From assembly GCA_002474345.1 (NCBI GenBank), contig DKQD01000163.1:8731-19621 (forward strand): 10,891 nt of DNA, given 5' to 3'. Position 1 is the stretch's first letter, and every line of letters begins with the position of its first letter. Shown piece after piece: positions 1 through 6,130 of this stretch. The DNA is from Bacteriovoracaceae bacterium UBA7317. Lineage in GTDB: Bacteria; Bdellovibrionota; Bacteriovoracia; Bacteriovoracales; Bacteriovoracaceae. The position numbers and the translations under genes were made by a program. The notes beneath the pieces are model-generated. The model had not been told where the DNA came from and did no database searches. It was given only the letters and a program-made list of their open reading frames with translations.

Positions 1-5
1 TTTTG

Positions 6-23
6 ATAAAAAAGGTTTTTTAT
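6..23. repeat. A/T inverted repeat at the left edge, possibly an upstream terminator
   Basis: ATAAAAAA, GG, TTTTTTAT forms a near-perfect palindrome about 60 bases before the kinase ATG, followed by another T run at 28-32. It may be the end of an upstream transcript, but the gene on that side is not visible. The rest of 24-81 is AT-rich and shows no clear promoter or SD. Confidence 0.25.
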
Positions 24-81
24 AGGCTTTTTCCTAGTTAATATTTTTCATATTTAACCTAAATTTACCGATTAATATCTT

Positions 82-903
82 ATGAAGAAAAGCTCTATTC
101 AATTTGAGTTAACAATTCCCATTGTTGTGGCGATCTCCTTATTTTTAGGAGTTTATGGACTTTTCTCCTATTCCGTGAAAAAAGATAAAATGATGGGAGA
201 TCTAAATAAGTCTATAGAGCGAACCAAATCAAGGCTTGTTAAAAATGTAACCTACTCTCTTTTTGAGCTAGACCTTGAAGCAATAGAGCTAAACCTTAAG
301 TCTGAATTAAAAAAAGATCACTTAAAGTCCATTCAAATTTTAAATGACTCAAAAAGTGAAATCGAAGTAGGAGTCTACAAAAATAAAAAAAATATTATAA
401 CACTTTCTAAGAATAAAGAGTTATTTGGTTCTGATAACAAAAAAATTCAAGGAAAGATTTTAAACCCGAATCAAGGAAATAAATCAAAAGAACTAGTCAT
501 TGGTCATTATATCGTAACAATCAATGAAAATATTATTAAAGAGGAGTTGAATAAAGAAATCATTTTCATTCTTACAACCATAATTTTTCTAAATATTATT
601 ATCGGACTAGTTATTTATTTTCTTTTAAGAAAGATTGTCGTTGTACCTTTAGGAGAGCTTTCAGAAATTTCCAAAAGTATTACAGAAGGCGATTACTCCA
701 AGAGAGCGGAAAAAAAATATTCTCTTGGGCAAGGTAACGAGATGACTCTTCTCGCAAAATCCATGAACCAAATGACGGAAAAAGTAGAAAAGTTAACAAC
801 TGGGCTAAAAAAAGAAGTCGACTCACAAACAAAAGAAATACAGCTGCAAAATGAGACTTTTTTAATATTTTATCCAATTTGGACCAAGGTTTTCTCATTT
901 TAG
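82..903 (+). CDS. Membrane sensor kinase, N-terminal part (TM-periplasmic-TM-HAMP); split gene, first frame
   Basis: This is the sensor and signal-transfer half of a membrane histidine kinase. Residues about 10-30 form a hydrophobic helix, about 31-158 a periplasmic domain (with SLFELDLEAIELNL, an L-x-x-D helix pattern common in small periplasmic sensor domains), and about 160-182 a second membrane helix. A HAMP domain follows (about 183-237, starting VVPLGELSEI and ending NQMTEKVEKL), then a short charged coiled-coil linker. The reading frame leaves the family pattern after Thr259 and ends 14 codons later in a tail unlike any domain. The -1 frame carries on directly into a PAS domain, so this and the next entry were almost certainly one gene of about 745 residues. 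ATG 82 is the first start after an in-frame stop at 73-75. No SD is visible, so initiation may be weak or leaderless. The sensed ligand is unknown. Confidence 0.8.
   Translation: MKKSSIQFELTIPIVVAISLFLGVYGLFSYSVKKDKMMGDLNKSIERTKSRLVKNVTYSLFELDLEAIELNLKSELKKDHLKSIQILNDSKSEIEVGVYKNKKNIITLSKNKELFGSDNKKIQGKILNPNQGNKSKELVIGHYIVTINENIIKEELNKEIIFILTTIIFLNIIIGLVIYFLLRKIVVVPLGELSEISKSITEGDYSKRAEKKYSLGQGNEMTLLAKSMNQMTEKVEKLTTGLKKEVDSQTKEIQLQNETFLIFYPIWTKVFSF
858..864 (+). other. Frame-change site: T TTT TTA heptamer in a T6 tract
   Basis: In the upstream frame the codons here read ACT-TTT-TTA. A -1 slip gives TTT-TTT-AAT and continues as FFNILSNLDQGFLILDNQ, a typical linker into a PAS domain. The heptamer has the X XXY YYZ form of a -1 ribosomal frameshift site, in the correct register. 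Adding one T (T7) would also join the frames. A possible stimulator is very weak: TCCA/TGGA with a 3-base loop at 873-883, 8 bases downstream. No internal SD is visible upstream. Programmed frameshifting, slippage during transcription, phase variation, true mutation and a homopolymer base-calling error all remain open. Confidence 0.6.
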
Positions 904-2318
904 ACAACCAAGGGACTATTATAAGTGATCCATCAAAACAAACGAATCTAGTTTTTCAAGTTGACCCTAAGGGAGTCAATATTACTGATTTGTTTGGGCT
1001 AAACTTTACAGAGAAAAAGTCTTTTCTCAAGTGGGTTGGACATATCTACGATGGAAAAATTCCTTTTAAAGACCTCCTTGCGTTAACTTCAAAAGTCATT
1101 ACGATAACCACTGGAAAGGTTATTAGCCTAGATTATAAACCTATTTATAAGCATTCAGGGAAAAAAATAGTCGATAAAGTCATCTGTATTTTTAAAGACA
1201 TAACAAGTGAAAAAAATGCCCAAAAGAAAATTGAATATGCTAATGAGAAAAGTGACATGATCTTAAAACTGATTGAAACTCCAATCGAGTTTTTAGATAT
1301 CTTAGACGAACTGAGAGATCTTATTCACACTTTCCTACAGAGTCCAAAGGCCAATCCTTACGAAGAAATCTTTAGAAATTTTCATACATTAAAAGCAAGA
1401 TTTTCTAACTTTAAAGTTTCACAAATTGTTAAGCGTATTCATGAATTGGAAGAAGATCTTTTTTCTATTATGAACTACGATATCAAAAAGAGCGAAGAAG
1501 GAGGTGGAGACAAAAACAGCAAGCTCTTTAAACCTGATCATGAACATGATGAAAAATACCAGACATTAGTCAAAAACCTAGAATTTAAAGTTTATAACCT
1601 CGGTGAAACCCTTAAATTATTTATGAAAGAAAATAGGCAAGTTATTGAAATGGCCCAAAGTTGCTACAATTCTGGAGAAGAGTTCGAAGAACTTCATATT
1701 GCCAGAGATGAATTATTAAAATTTAATGACATGATTTTAAAAAAGTTTATTTTGAAGAATATAAAAGAACCTTTTGGCCAGTACTTAAGACCTATTGAAG
1801 AGCTTTCAAAAGCTCAGGATAAGTCAGTAAAAGTCACTATAGGTGAGTCTGATATCCATCTCAGCCTAGATAGGTATAAAGACTTTTTTTCTGCTCTCCA
1901 CCATGTTTTTAGAAATGCAGTTGATCATGGTATAGAGGACAAAAGCGAAAGAATTGATCAAAATAAAAAAGAAGAGGCGACTATTGAGATTGCCTTTAAA
2001 AGAAAGGGCCTTCTTTTTTTCCAAGTTGCAATCAAAGATGATGGCAGAGGAATCGACCCTTTAAAAATAAGAGAAATTGCTAGAAAAAAGGAAAACCTAA
2101 AACACCTCAAATTCAACAAAATGACCCCTGAAGAGCTTATTCAAATTATTTTTGAACCAGGCTTTTCTTCAAAAGAAGAGGCAACAAATATATCCGGAAG
2201 GGGGATTGGAATGGATGCTGTTAAGAAATGTATTAAAGACCTAGAAGGAAAAGTATGGGTTGAGTCTGAAGTAGGTGAAGGAACCCTTTTTGTCGCAGAG
2301 CTCCCCATTCTCAAATAA
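858..2318 (+). CDS. CheA-like histidine kinase, C-terminal part (PAS-Hpt-HATPase); split gene, second frame
   Basis: This is the catalytic half of the sensor kinase begun at 82. An in-frame stop lies at 852-854. The nearest start-like codon is a TTG at 879 without an SD, so separate translation looks unlikely and entry through the T6 tract is preferred. Numbering from TTG 879: a PAS domain spans about 1-110 (LDQGFLILDNQGTI, ending IFKDITSEKNA). A helical bundle of Hpt type spans about 130-280, with phospho-acceptor candidate His169 in FRNFHTLKARFSNF. A CheA-type ATPase spans about 325-479: N-box HHVFRNAVDHGIE (Asn346), KDDGRGID (388-393) and SGRGIGMDAVK (439-449). There is no H-box dimerisation helix of the common kinase type, no CheW-like domain and no receiver, so phosphate probably goes from His169 to a response regulator encoded elsewhere. 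Residue +4 from His169 is Ala where Gly is usual. Confidence 0.85.
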   Translation, partial: FFNILSNLDQGFLILDNQGTIISDPSKQTNLVFQVDPKGVNITDLFGLNFTEKKSFLKWVGHIYDGKIPFKDLLALTSKVITITTGKVISLDYKPIYKHSGKKIVDKVICIFKDITSEKNAQKKIEYANEKSDMILKLIETPIEFLDILDELRDLIHTFLQSPKANPYEEIFRNFHTLKARFSNFKVSQIVKRIHELEEDLFSIMNYDIKKSEEGGGDKNSKLFKPDHEHDEKYQTLVKNLEFKVYNLGETLKLFMKENRQVIEMAQSCYNSGEEFEELHIARDELLKFNDMILKKFILKNIKEPFGQYLRPIEELSKAQDKSVKVTIGESDIHLSLDRYKDFFSALHHVFRNAVDHGIEDKSERIDQNKKEEATIEIAFKRKGLLFFQVAIKDDGRGIDPLKIREIARKKENLKHLKFNKMTPEELIQIIFEPGFSSKEEATNISGRGIGMDAVKKCIKDLEGKVWVESEVGEGTLFVAELPILK

Positions 2319-2327
2319 GAACCAACA

Positions 2328-2347
2328 AAAAAACCTCTTAGTTTTTT
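2328..2347 (+). terminator. Possible weak terminator after the kinase gene
   Basis: AAAAAAC (2328-2334), a 6-base loop and GTTTTTT (2341-2347) form a 7-bp perfect inverted repeat beginning 10 bases after the kinase stop codon. It is almost all A:T and the T run is part of the stem, so as an intrinsic terminator it would be weak. Confidence 0.3.
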
Positions 2348-2554
2348 CAAAGCAACCGACCACCCACCTTTTTAAAAAGTTGACCATTCTTTTGTAAATT
2401 TTTCCAATAGTTAAAAAAAAGGCCTCAATAAAGCTTCAATTTTTAAACATTTTGGTACTAAATTTTAATACCTCAAAAAAATGCCTTCCAAAAATGTCTT
2501 AACTGCGTCAAAGGTATCTATGCACTCATTAGATGGGTGGGACCAGAAACTTAT

Positions 2555-2558
2555 AGGG
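2555..2558 (+). promoter_or_regulatory. Ribosome binding site deciding the start at 2567
   Basis: AGGG lies 8 bases before ATG 2567. It supports that ATG over the in-frame GTG at 2537, which would put ten polar or charged residues before the signal peptide. Confidence 0.6.
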
Positions 2559-2566
2559 CAAAAAAA

Positions 2567-4018
2567 ATGAAAAATTTACTTTTAATACTAAGTCTTACTT
2601 TCTCAATAATTATTATTGGGAGCCCTAAATCGGCCCAGGCCTTTTATGGCAAACAATCTCACAAGGCCACTTTGACCTTCAAGGGAAAACTAGAAGTTGA
2701 AAGCGATCTAGACCCTGAAAGCATAAAAGAGGAAATAGAAATTCAGACAAGCTTTCTTCTCGGAACATTTCAATCCGAAAGCTTTGCTAAAGAGTTTGGG
2801 TCAAAAGGTGTCGTTGGGGAAGATCAAAAGATAACCAATATTAAAATAAAGCACCTACCAGAGAAAGATAAAGACTTGGTTACTTATCACTTTGAAGCTG
2901 AAACTCTTTTTAATAAAAATGCTTTTGGAAGAAAAAAAACAATTCGAGTTCCTATAAAGCTACCTATTAACCCCGAAGAAATATATAGTCATGGAATTGT
3001 AGGAAACTCCAACAAGTGTACTGATAAAACCTATAATTCAGAAGGCGACTTCTTTTACTTTTGGGACCCGGACCAAAAAGGTTGTCCACTAAAGGATGAC
3101 AAAAAACACATCCTTAGAATTAAAGGAACTCTTAAAAAACTCAAAAAAACAAAAAGAACATACCCTGCATATGAAAAACTTTTTGGAGATAATGAAAATG
3201 GAGATACCACAAGAATAGATTTATTCTACGGCTATATTGAAAGTAATGCCCCTAGAAACCTCCACCACTATCTTAAACAGACTTTGTCTGTGCTTGACCC
3301 CGATGCTTCTATTGAAAATGTTGATGATGCTATTATCTCAGCGTATGAAATTGGGGATTTTTTAGAGGGTAAGGGTTTTGAAATTTCTAGAAGAACACTT
3401 TTTGGAAAACTCACTAGAAGACAAGAAAAAATGCTCGAGAAAAAAGGACTTGAATTAGATCATAGACCAAGTACAAAAGAAGGTCTCACTCCTGGAGAAA
3501 AAAGGACTTATACAAAAACCTTTGATTCAGGAAAAGAAATTGAGGTTAATATAATTATTGCCCACTCTGACCTCCAAGATAATAACAAAAAAGAAAGCAC
3601 ACTTTTTAAAAATATGTTTGAAGATGCTTTGGAAAATGCGGACATCATTGATTATGAAGGTCACTCAGGGCTGGGTGGAAACCTTGACCTAAATGCACTA
3701 TATGGAGAACGTGATATTTTTAACCCAGATAAATACCAAATTATCTTTATTAATGGGTGCCATTCATATAGCTACTTTAAAAATATATTTATGGATAGAA
3801 AAAACCATCCTCAAAATCTAGATCTTATCCTTTCTGGGCTTTCTACTTTAAGTGATGATGCTACAAATAACACAAAGGCATTTTTAAAATACTTCATCAA
3901 TCCAGATAGAAAGAAAAAGCCTACTTACCAAACAATTTTGAACGCTATTGAACGTTCGAATAATAAAGAAAATGGGACTTACCTCACATCAGTTTTTGGA
4001 GATATCAACAACTTTTAA
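2567..4018 (+). CDS. Secreted protein of unknown family with a caspase/gingipain-like His/Cys pair
   Basis: The product has 483 residues from ATG 2567, chosen for its SD and because the protein then opens with a clean signal peptide: Lys2, a hydrophobic core of about 20 residues, and a likely SPase I site after AQA near residue 26. I do not recognise the family over its whole length. The N-terminal third is rich in beta-type repeats of Lys/Glu (about 30-135). Cys151 and Cys173 flank a segment with NSEGDFFYFWDP and could form a disulfide. The C-terminal part has a strand ending in His366 (IIDYEGHSGLGGNL) and, 32 residues on, a strand ending in Cys398 (QIIFINGCHSYSYF). That arrangement, strand-Gly-His then strand-Cys with Ser nearby, resembles the catalytic dyad of clan CD cysteine peptidases (caspases, gingipains). 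Peptidase activity is inference; a structural relative without activity is possible. It acts in the periplasm or outside the cell. Confidence 0.75.
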   Translation: MKNLLLILSLTFSIIIIGSPKSAQAFYGKQSHKATLTFKGKLEVESDLDPESIKEEIEIQTSFLLGTFQSESFAKEFGSKGVVGEDQKITNIKIKHLPEKDKDLVTYHFEAETLFNKNAFGRKKTIRVPIKLPINPEEIYSHGIVGNSNKCTDKTYNSEGDFFYFWDPDQKGCPLKDDKKHILRIKGTLKKLKKTKRTYPAYEKLFGDNENGDTTRIDLFYGYIESNAPRNLHHYLKQTLSVLDPDASIENVDDAIISAYEIGDFLEGKGFEISRRTLFGKLTRRQEKMLEKKGLELDHRPSTKEGLTPGEKRTYTKTFDSGKEIEVNIIIAHSDLQDNNKKESTLFKNMFEDALENADIIDYEGHSGLGGNLDLNALYGERDIFNPDKYQIIFINGCHSYSYFKNIFMDRKNHPQNLDLILSGLSTLSDDATNNTKAFLKYFINPDRKKKPTYQTILNAIERSNNKENGTYLTSVFGDINNF

Positions 4019-4084
4019 AGAGATTTTCCATTTACAACTTTAATTAACTTCTTTAACAATAATATCCTTAATTTTTCTAATCCA

Positions 4085-4115
4085 GATCCTGGGCTTTCTT
4101 GCCCTGGGGTCTTTT
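4085..4115 (+). terminator. GC-rich hairpin with short T tail; terminator or leader attenuator
   Basis: GATCCTGGGC (4085-4094), a 6-base loop TTTCTT, then GCCCTGGGGTC (4101-4111) make a ten-pair stem with two G:T pairs and one bulged T, followed by TTTT. It stands out in AT-rich surroundings. It is placed to end the 2567-4018 transcript. It also sits only 7 bases before the SD of the next gene, so if that gene's promoter lies in 4019-4084 the hairpin would act as a leader attenuator instead. Confidence 0.55.
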
Positions 4116-4139
4116 GTAAACTAAAAGGAGTCCATTAGG

Positions 4140-4430
4140 ATGAAGAAACTATTATTGTTGGCCTGTCTTTTATTTTCTTCTTTTGCTTTTCCGACACCCG
4201 AAGCAAAAGCTGAAAGTTACTACCGTGGTGGCCCCCGTTTAGGAATTTTAAAAGTAAAGAGAAAATGTGCTGCTGAATTCGTTGGAAGATCAAGAAGAAA
4301 AAAAGTCTTTTTTGGTAAGGCCAGAGGGTTTAGAGGAACAGGCGTTAAAAGAAAAGCTTGTAGAAAGGCGCTAAGAAAATGCCGTAATACCTATCCTAGA
4401 AGAGCTCATAAATGTGTAAGGGCGTTCTAA
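4140..4430 (+). CDS. Small secreted, highly basic four-cysteine protein
   Basis: This 96-residue protein has a strong SD (AAAAGGAG at 4123-4130, 9 bases before the ATG). Residues 1-24 look like a signal peptide: two lysines, a hydrophobic core, and a likely cut after EAKA. The mature chain of about 72 residues has 26 Lys/Arg against two Glu, and four cysteines (43, 74, 81, 92) that could form two disulfides outside the cytoplasm. The second half reads GFRGTGVKRKACRKALRKC, a helix-like G-x-G...ACxxAxxxC pattern found in short domains of other secreted proteins. I do not recognise the family. Such charge suggests binding to nucleic acid, lipopolysaccharide, peptidoglycan or another anionic surface, or an antimicrobial-like action; none of this is shown. 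Its stop codon overlaps that of the convergent RluA-family gene. Confidence 0.8.
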   Translation: MKKLLLLACLLFSSFAFPTPEAKAESYYRGGPRLGILKVKRKCAAEFVGRSRRKKVFFGKARGFRGTGVKRKACRKALRKCRNTYPRRAHKCVRAF

Positions 4431-4457
4431 AGTTCTTTAGCTTTCTTTTTTTTATTT
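4427..4457 (+). terminator. Possible terminator spanning the convergent stop codons
   Basis: CTAAAG (4427-4432) and CTTTAG (4435-4440) form a short inverted repeat that contains the small basic gene's stop codon and the opposing gene's stop. It is followed on the plus strand by a T-rich stretch (4442-4457). The stem is short and A/T-rich, so termination would be weak. No T-rich stretch follows on the minus strand. Confidence 0.3.
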
Positions 4458-5323
4458 TGCTTGAAGACCTCAAAGAGTTGTTTTTCTTTGGGGACTTCAA
4501 ACCTTAAGTCACCTTCAATAACATCATCCCCTCTCATCTTTGGCAAAACTAAAAAAGAACTTTGAAGCATAAGACCTTCTTTATTTTTGTTGCCTCTTCC
4601 ATATTTGGGATCCCCCAAAAGAGGGTGACCTATTTTTTCAAAATGCCTTCTAATTTGGTGTAGTCGCCCTGTTTTTATACTGGCCAAGGCAAGAGAATAC
4701 TCCTTGCAAGACCTAACAACACTGACCTCAGTCAGACATTTTTTACCTTCTAGGCTATTTTTAATTGCTCCATGACCTTTAGGAAACTTTTTCTTTAAAT
4801 CGCCTTTAGTGACTGCTTGATAAGTTTTAATTGTTCTTTCATGGGACCAAATTTTAGAGAGCTGCTTTGCCTTTTTTTGACTATAAGCAAAAACCATGAG
4901 ACCAGAAGCTTCTTTATCTAACCGATTAATTAAATGAACTGGTTTATTTTTTTCTTTTTCCAAAAAACGGTTTAAGGCATTTTGATCTCCATACTTTGTG
5001 CCCTGAGATAATACATTAACCCCTTTGTACCAAACTCCCCAATCTCCAAATTCTTTAACTGGATAGCAAAGCTTTTTAAGGTCCAAATCTTCTATTTTCG
5101 ATGAGTGGTAAACCTCCAAAAGGTCTCCCTTTTGAAGAGGGTGTTTTGCCTTCCTCACTCTTTTTAAAGAGCTTTTTCCCCTTTTAAGCCAAACACCACC
5201 TCTCAAAAGAATTTTCTTTGCCCATTGTTTGGAAATAGAGGTTTGTTCACTTAAAAAATCGACTAAAACACCCTTGGAGGATTCAAATGTTAACTTTTTT
5301 GAGAAAGAAGGAGGACAGCTCAT
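4427..5323 (-). CDS. RluA-family RNA pseudouridine synthase with S4 domain
   Basis: It converts specific uridines in rRNA or tRNA to pseudouridine in the cytoplasm. The protein has 298 residues from ATG 5323. An S4-type RNA-binding domain covers about residues 22-73 (SISKQWAKKILLRGGVWLKR ... LQKGDLLEVY). The catalytic core follows. HLINRLDKEASGLMVFA carries the catalytic Asp136 in the R-L-D-x-x-x-S-G motif; many relatives have His where this one has Asn (NRLD). GRLHQIRRHFEKIGHPLLGDPKYG (219-242) is the second family hallmark. The tail is Lys-rich. A TTG at 5365 would add 14 residues, but ATG 5323 has GGTGG about 7 bases ahead and a family-like N-terminus. The target uridine cannot be assigned among RluA, RluC, RluD and TruC types from sequence alone. 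The gene appears to be transcribed alone, converging on the small basic gene with a 4-base overlap of stops. Confidence 0.9.
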   Translation of the reverse strand: MSCPPSFSKKLTFESSKGVLVDFLSEQTSISKQWAKKILLRGGVWLKRGKSSLKRVRKAKHPLQKGDLLEVYHSSKIEDLDLKKLCYPVKEFGDWGVWYKGVNVLSQGTKYGDQNALNRFLEKEKNKPVHLINRLDKEASGLMVFAYSQKKAKQLSKIWSHERTIKTYQAVTKGDLKKKFPKGHGAIKNSLEGKKCLTEVSVVRSCKEYSLALASIKTGRLHQIRRHFEKIGHPLLGDPKYGRGNKNKEGLMLQSSFLVLPKMRGDDVIEGDLRFEVPKEKQLFEVFKQNKKKKAKEL

Positions 5324-5369
5324 TTTAACCACCAACAATTTGCAGAACCTGATTTTACAAAACAATCTT

Positions 5370-5399
5370 TTTATAAATGCACGGCATCTACCGACGCAA
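5370..5399 (-). promoter_or_regulatory. Possible sigma70-type promoter for the pseudouridine synthase
   Basis: Read on the minus strand, TTGCGT (5394-5399) and TATAAA (5370-5375) are separated by 18 bases. The -10 box is good and the -35 box is weak. Transcription would begin near 5363, which would leave the upstream TTG 5365 outside the message and favours ATG 5323. Confidence 0.3.
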
Positions 5400-5538
5400 G
5401 TTAGCGCATCACAACAACAAGTAAGATAGTTACTTAGCGGTTCATTTTAAAGTTGGTCAATATAAATCAGAAAAACTTTAAAGAAGCAATATAACCTTCC
5501 AACTGATTGTTAATTATGCTCAACTCCTGTTAGGAAAT

Positions 5539-5565
5539 GGCTTCTTTTTAATAAAAAAAGAAGCC
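5539..5565. repeat. Perfect 11-bp inverted repeat upstream of the proBA cluster
   Basis: GGCTTCTTTTT (5539-5549), loop AATAA, AAAAAGAAGCC (5555-5565). No T-run follows on either strand, so it is not a standard intrinsic terminator. It lies 62 bases before the membrane-protein start and could be an operator, a 5' leader hairpin or a decayed terminator. Confidence 0.6.
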
Positions 5566-5627
5566 TGTAGCCCATTAAAACATTTCACGTTAGAATATCT
5601 CAACATAAAACCTTTATCGGAATTTCG

Positions 5628-6128
5628 ATGGAAATTTATAAATACTCAAAGCGTGTTGGCAGACTCACTTTTTATTTCCCCATTGTTTTTATCATTCTAA
5701 TTTTAGGGTCCCTACCCCTTTTTTTTGCCTTTTACGAATTCATGGTCCCCCTCCTGCCATTATCTGTTAAGGAGTGGTCTACCTTTACTTTTATTGTCCT
5801 CACCCTTTTTTTTAGCTTTTACCTCATTCAAATCGTGGTCATGTCTTGGTTTCTTTCTTTTTACTTATCTGAAAAGATTGTTTTTTTTAAAAAAGACTTG
5901 CTCACGACCTATAGAAGAACATGGCCTTTTAGGTATGAAAAATCTTATGAGTTGTCACAAATAAAAGAGGTCAGAGTTAAATCCTGCTTCATTCCTGGAC
6001 TCTTTAAAATTGAATTGAAAGGTGATGTTTTTCTAGTTCTCAAATATACTTTTAGCTTTGAGAAGGCAAAAAAAGTTGTCAATAATATTAACTTACTGAC
6101 AGGTCTTCCAGTAAAAGACGAGGTTTGA
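5628..6128 (+). CDS. Small two-helix membrane protein with PH-like cytoplasmic tail, upstream of proB
   Basis: This 166-residue protein is of no family I can name. Two long hydrophobic segments (about 13-37 and 49-79) suggest a membrane hairpin with both ends in the cytoplasm (Lys/Arg before the first helix). The remaining 85 residues alternate strands and charged turns (LSEKIVFFKKDLLTTYRRTW ... LSQIKEVRVKS ... FKIELKGDVFLVLKY) and end with a helix (FEKAKKVVNNINLLTGL). This resembles the layout of bacterial PH-like (bPH) membrane proteins. The start has only a weak SD (CGGA at 5618-5621). The stop codon is two bases before the proB ATG, whose SD lies inside this gene, so the two are very likely co-transcribed and translationally linked. 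Whether it has any role in proline metabolism or osmotic response is unknown. Confidence 0.75.
   Translation: MEIYKYSKRVGRLTFYFPIVFIILILGSLPLFFAFYEFMVPLLPLSVKEWSTFTFIVLTLFFSFYLIQIVVMSWFLSFYLSEKIVFFKKDLLTTYRRTWPFRYEKSYELSQIKEVRVKSCFIPGLFKIELKGDVFLVLKYTFSFEKAKKVVNNINLLTGLPVKDEV
6120..6123 (+). promoter_or_regulatory. Ribosome binding site of proB inside the preceding gene
   Basis: GAGG lies 7 bases before ATG 6131. It favours that ATG over the in-frame TTG at 6125, which is only 1 base from the SD. Confidence 0.65.
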
Positions 6129-6130
6129 AT

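Larger units (their letters stand above)
2319..2566. other. Intergenic region before the secreted His/Cys protein
   Basis: No gene is supported in these 248 bases. Besides the weak A/T hairpin near its left end, it has a perfect palindrome CTTTTTAAAAAG at 2368-2379, followed at once by TTGACC (2380-2385). That could be a -35 box, with TCCAAT (2403-2408) 17 bases on as a poor -10. The promoter for the next gene presumably lies here, but no pair of boxes is convincing. Confidence 0.4.
5324..5627. other. Divergent intergenic region between the pseudouridine synthase and the proBA cluster
   Basis: These 304 bases separate two divergent units. No convincing gene lies here: the plus-strand open frame 5229-5429 is mostly antisense to the synthase. 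The region should hold both promoters. Visible structures are AAGTAA/TTACTT (5419-5435, 5-base loop) and the perfect 11-bp repeat at 5539-5565 described separately. Confidence 0.5.

Noticed and set aside
879..2318. An independent gene for a soluble PAS-Hpt-ATPase kinase starting at TTG 879
   Set aside because: No SD precedes TTG 879, and the PAS linker in that frame continues upstream to 858 in a family-like way, so a split gene is the better reading.
2141..2350. A 69-residue minus-strand open frame
   Set aside because: It is antisense to the conserved ATPase region of the kinase and looks like a frame shadow.
2380..2408. TTGACC ... TCCAAT as a promoter
   Set aside because: The spacing is 17, but the -10 is poor and the leader would be about 150 bases; not strong enough to list on its own.
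2537..2566. GTG 2537 as the start of the secreted His/Cys protein
   Set aside because: It adds ten charged or polar residues before a complete signal peptide, and the SD at 2555-2558 is placed for ATG 2567.
4031..4065. TTTACA with TAATAT as a promoter for the small basic gene
   Set aside because: The two boxes are 23 bases apart, too far for a standard sigma70 promoter.
5324..5365. TTG 5365 as the start of the pseudouridine synthase
   Set aside because: A likely -10 box at 5370-5375 puts the transcript start near it, and ATG 5323 has a better SD and family-like start.
5229..5429. A 66-residue plus-strand open frame
   Set aside because: It lies mostly antisense to the start of the pseudouridine synthase and has no SD or recognisable domain.
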